This document shows, one piece after another, positions 63,671 through 64,000 of a stretch of DNA of 64,000 nt. Source of the DNA: Bog-473 sp963821755 (GTDB lineage Bacteria > Actinomycetota > Acidimicrobiia > Acidimicrobiales > RAAP-2). The DNA is taken from positions 434,001 to 498,000 of the forward strand of contig CAWGEX010000002.1 of the NCBI GenBank assembly GCA_963821755.1, in the 5' to 3' direction. The position numbers were made by a program, and so were the translations under genes. The first letter of the stretch is position 1. Each line of letters starts with the position of its first letter. The notes below the pieces were generated by a model that saw only the letters and a program-made list of their open reading frames with translations, did no database searches and was not told the origin of the DNA.

Positions 63671-64000
63671 GGCATGGACCGGCTCGCGGTCGGTGTCCCG
63701 GACGAGGTCAGTGAACGGCTCCGATCCAGTCGGAGAATTAGGTGTCGAGACCGGGCAGGCGTGTGAGTGGGCCGTTCACAACACGGCCGTGTTGCCCTCG
63801 ATCCACGCCCAGGCCGGCCGATCCGAGGGGTATGCGAGAAGGCCCGCCATGGCTCCAACCGTCGAAGTCTGAACCTCAATCTGCGGCAACTTGCGGCAAT
63901 CTCCGGCAACCTGCGGGCAATATCCGGCAACCTGCGGCACCCGTTCGGCTTGTCCCCGGCGCCCGGACGGCAGTCCCGTCGCGGAGAAATTCTTGCTTTT
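63671..64000. other. Region at window edge, no supported gene
   Basis: 330 nt. A plus-strand short frame to 63872 has no recognisable content. The notable item is a run of 10-11 bp repeats, listed separately. Confidence 0.45.
63881..63940. repeat. Short tandem repeat, about six units of 10-11 bp
   Basis: Units are variants of TGCGGCAAC/TCCGGCAAC: CTGCGGCAAC, TTGCGGCAAT, CTCCGGCAAC, CTGCGGGCAA, TATCCGGCAA, CCTGCGGCAC. They are not clearly coding on either strand. Confidence 0.75.

Noticed and set aside
63881..63940. CRISPR array
   Set aside because: Units are 10-11 bp with no spacers; no Cas genes in the window.

Overview
The window is high-GC actinobacterial DNA. Dense gene packing with 1-4 nt start/stop overlaps (TGATG, ATGA), an F420-type LLM oxidoreductase, a PAC2 protein, a FolP2-like protein and the hrcA-dnaJ-rsmE-HIT-phoH-ybeY-corC-era order all suggest Actinomycetota. 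An uncultured Acidimicrobiia-like lineage is my best guess, but no marker here settles the class.

Layout. (1) 1-20.6 kb is conserved backbone. A long minus-strand operon runs hrcA, dnaJ, rsmE, an excisionase-type HTH gene, HIT, phoH, ybeY, corC-like, era, with a CIRCE heat-shock operator abutting hrcA. Next come lepA, rpsT, a second minus-strand group (thioredoxin/TPR, folP2-like, holA, a PNPOx-like gene, a cNMP-binding gene), a plus-strand trio (phosphotransferase, PAC2, LLM) and leuS. (2) A complete tRNA-Ala(GGC) lies at 20583-20659. Its 3' 49 bp recur exactly at 29964-30012 and in degenerate form at 48825-48870. This reads as a tandem genomic-island array: segment 1 (20.66-30.0 kb) and segment 2 (30.0-48.9 kb). 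Segment 1 holds an IS3 remnant, an IS30 element with 25-bp terminal inverted repeats, broken methyltransferase and acetyltransferase genes, and two cell-surface genes sharing an Ig-like module. Segment 2 starts with broken genes (SDR, TauD, GH29 fucosidase, a possible integrase remnant). It then carries mostly intact accessory genes: a Crp regulator / berberine-bridge-type oxidase / glycosyltransferase operon, a deazaguanine-type locus (QueD, QueC joined to a GT9 glycosyltransferase, DUF4254, a flavin oxidoreductase), and a stress group (FtsH-like, MsrB, DsbA-like, hemerythrin). (3) 49-64 kb looks like host sequence again: a lipoprotein/flippase-like pair, a methyltransferase, a two-domain CoA-transferase, a Mug glycosylase, a large GT4 glycosyltransferase, a secreted GH92 mannosidase, a VOC protein and DUF2252.

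The most interesting locus is 39.3-43.8 kb. preQ0-type chemistry (QueD, QueC) sits beside a GT9 sugar transferase, DUF4254 and a flavoprotein, with no QueE, QueF or Tgt in the window. This suggests a glycosylated 7-deazapurine product or modification rather than ordinary queuosine synthesis. That is inference; the sequence shows only the families and their arrangement.

Caution: single-base frameshifts are frequent. Most lie in the island, but at least three lie outside it (HIT at about 5.27 kb, the GT4 gene at about 57.1 kb, the GH92 N-terminus at about 58.93 kb). Residual sequencing indels are therefore a live alternative to real gene decay. They create at least one false fusion (HIT-PhoH), and the QueC-GT9 fusion should be judged with that in mind.
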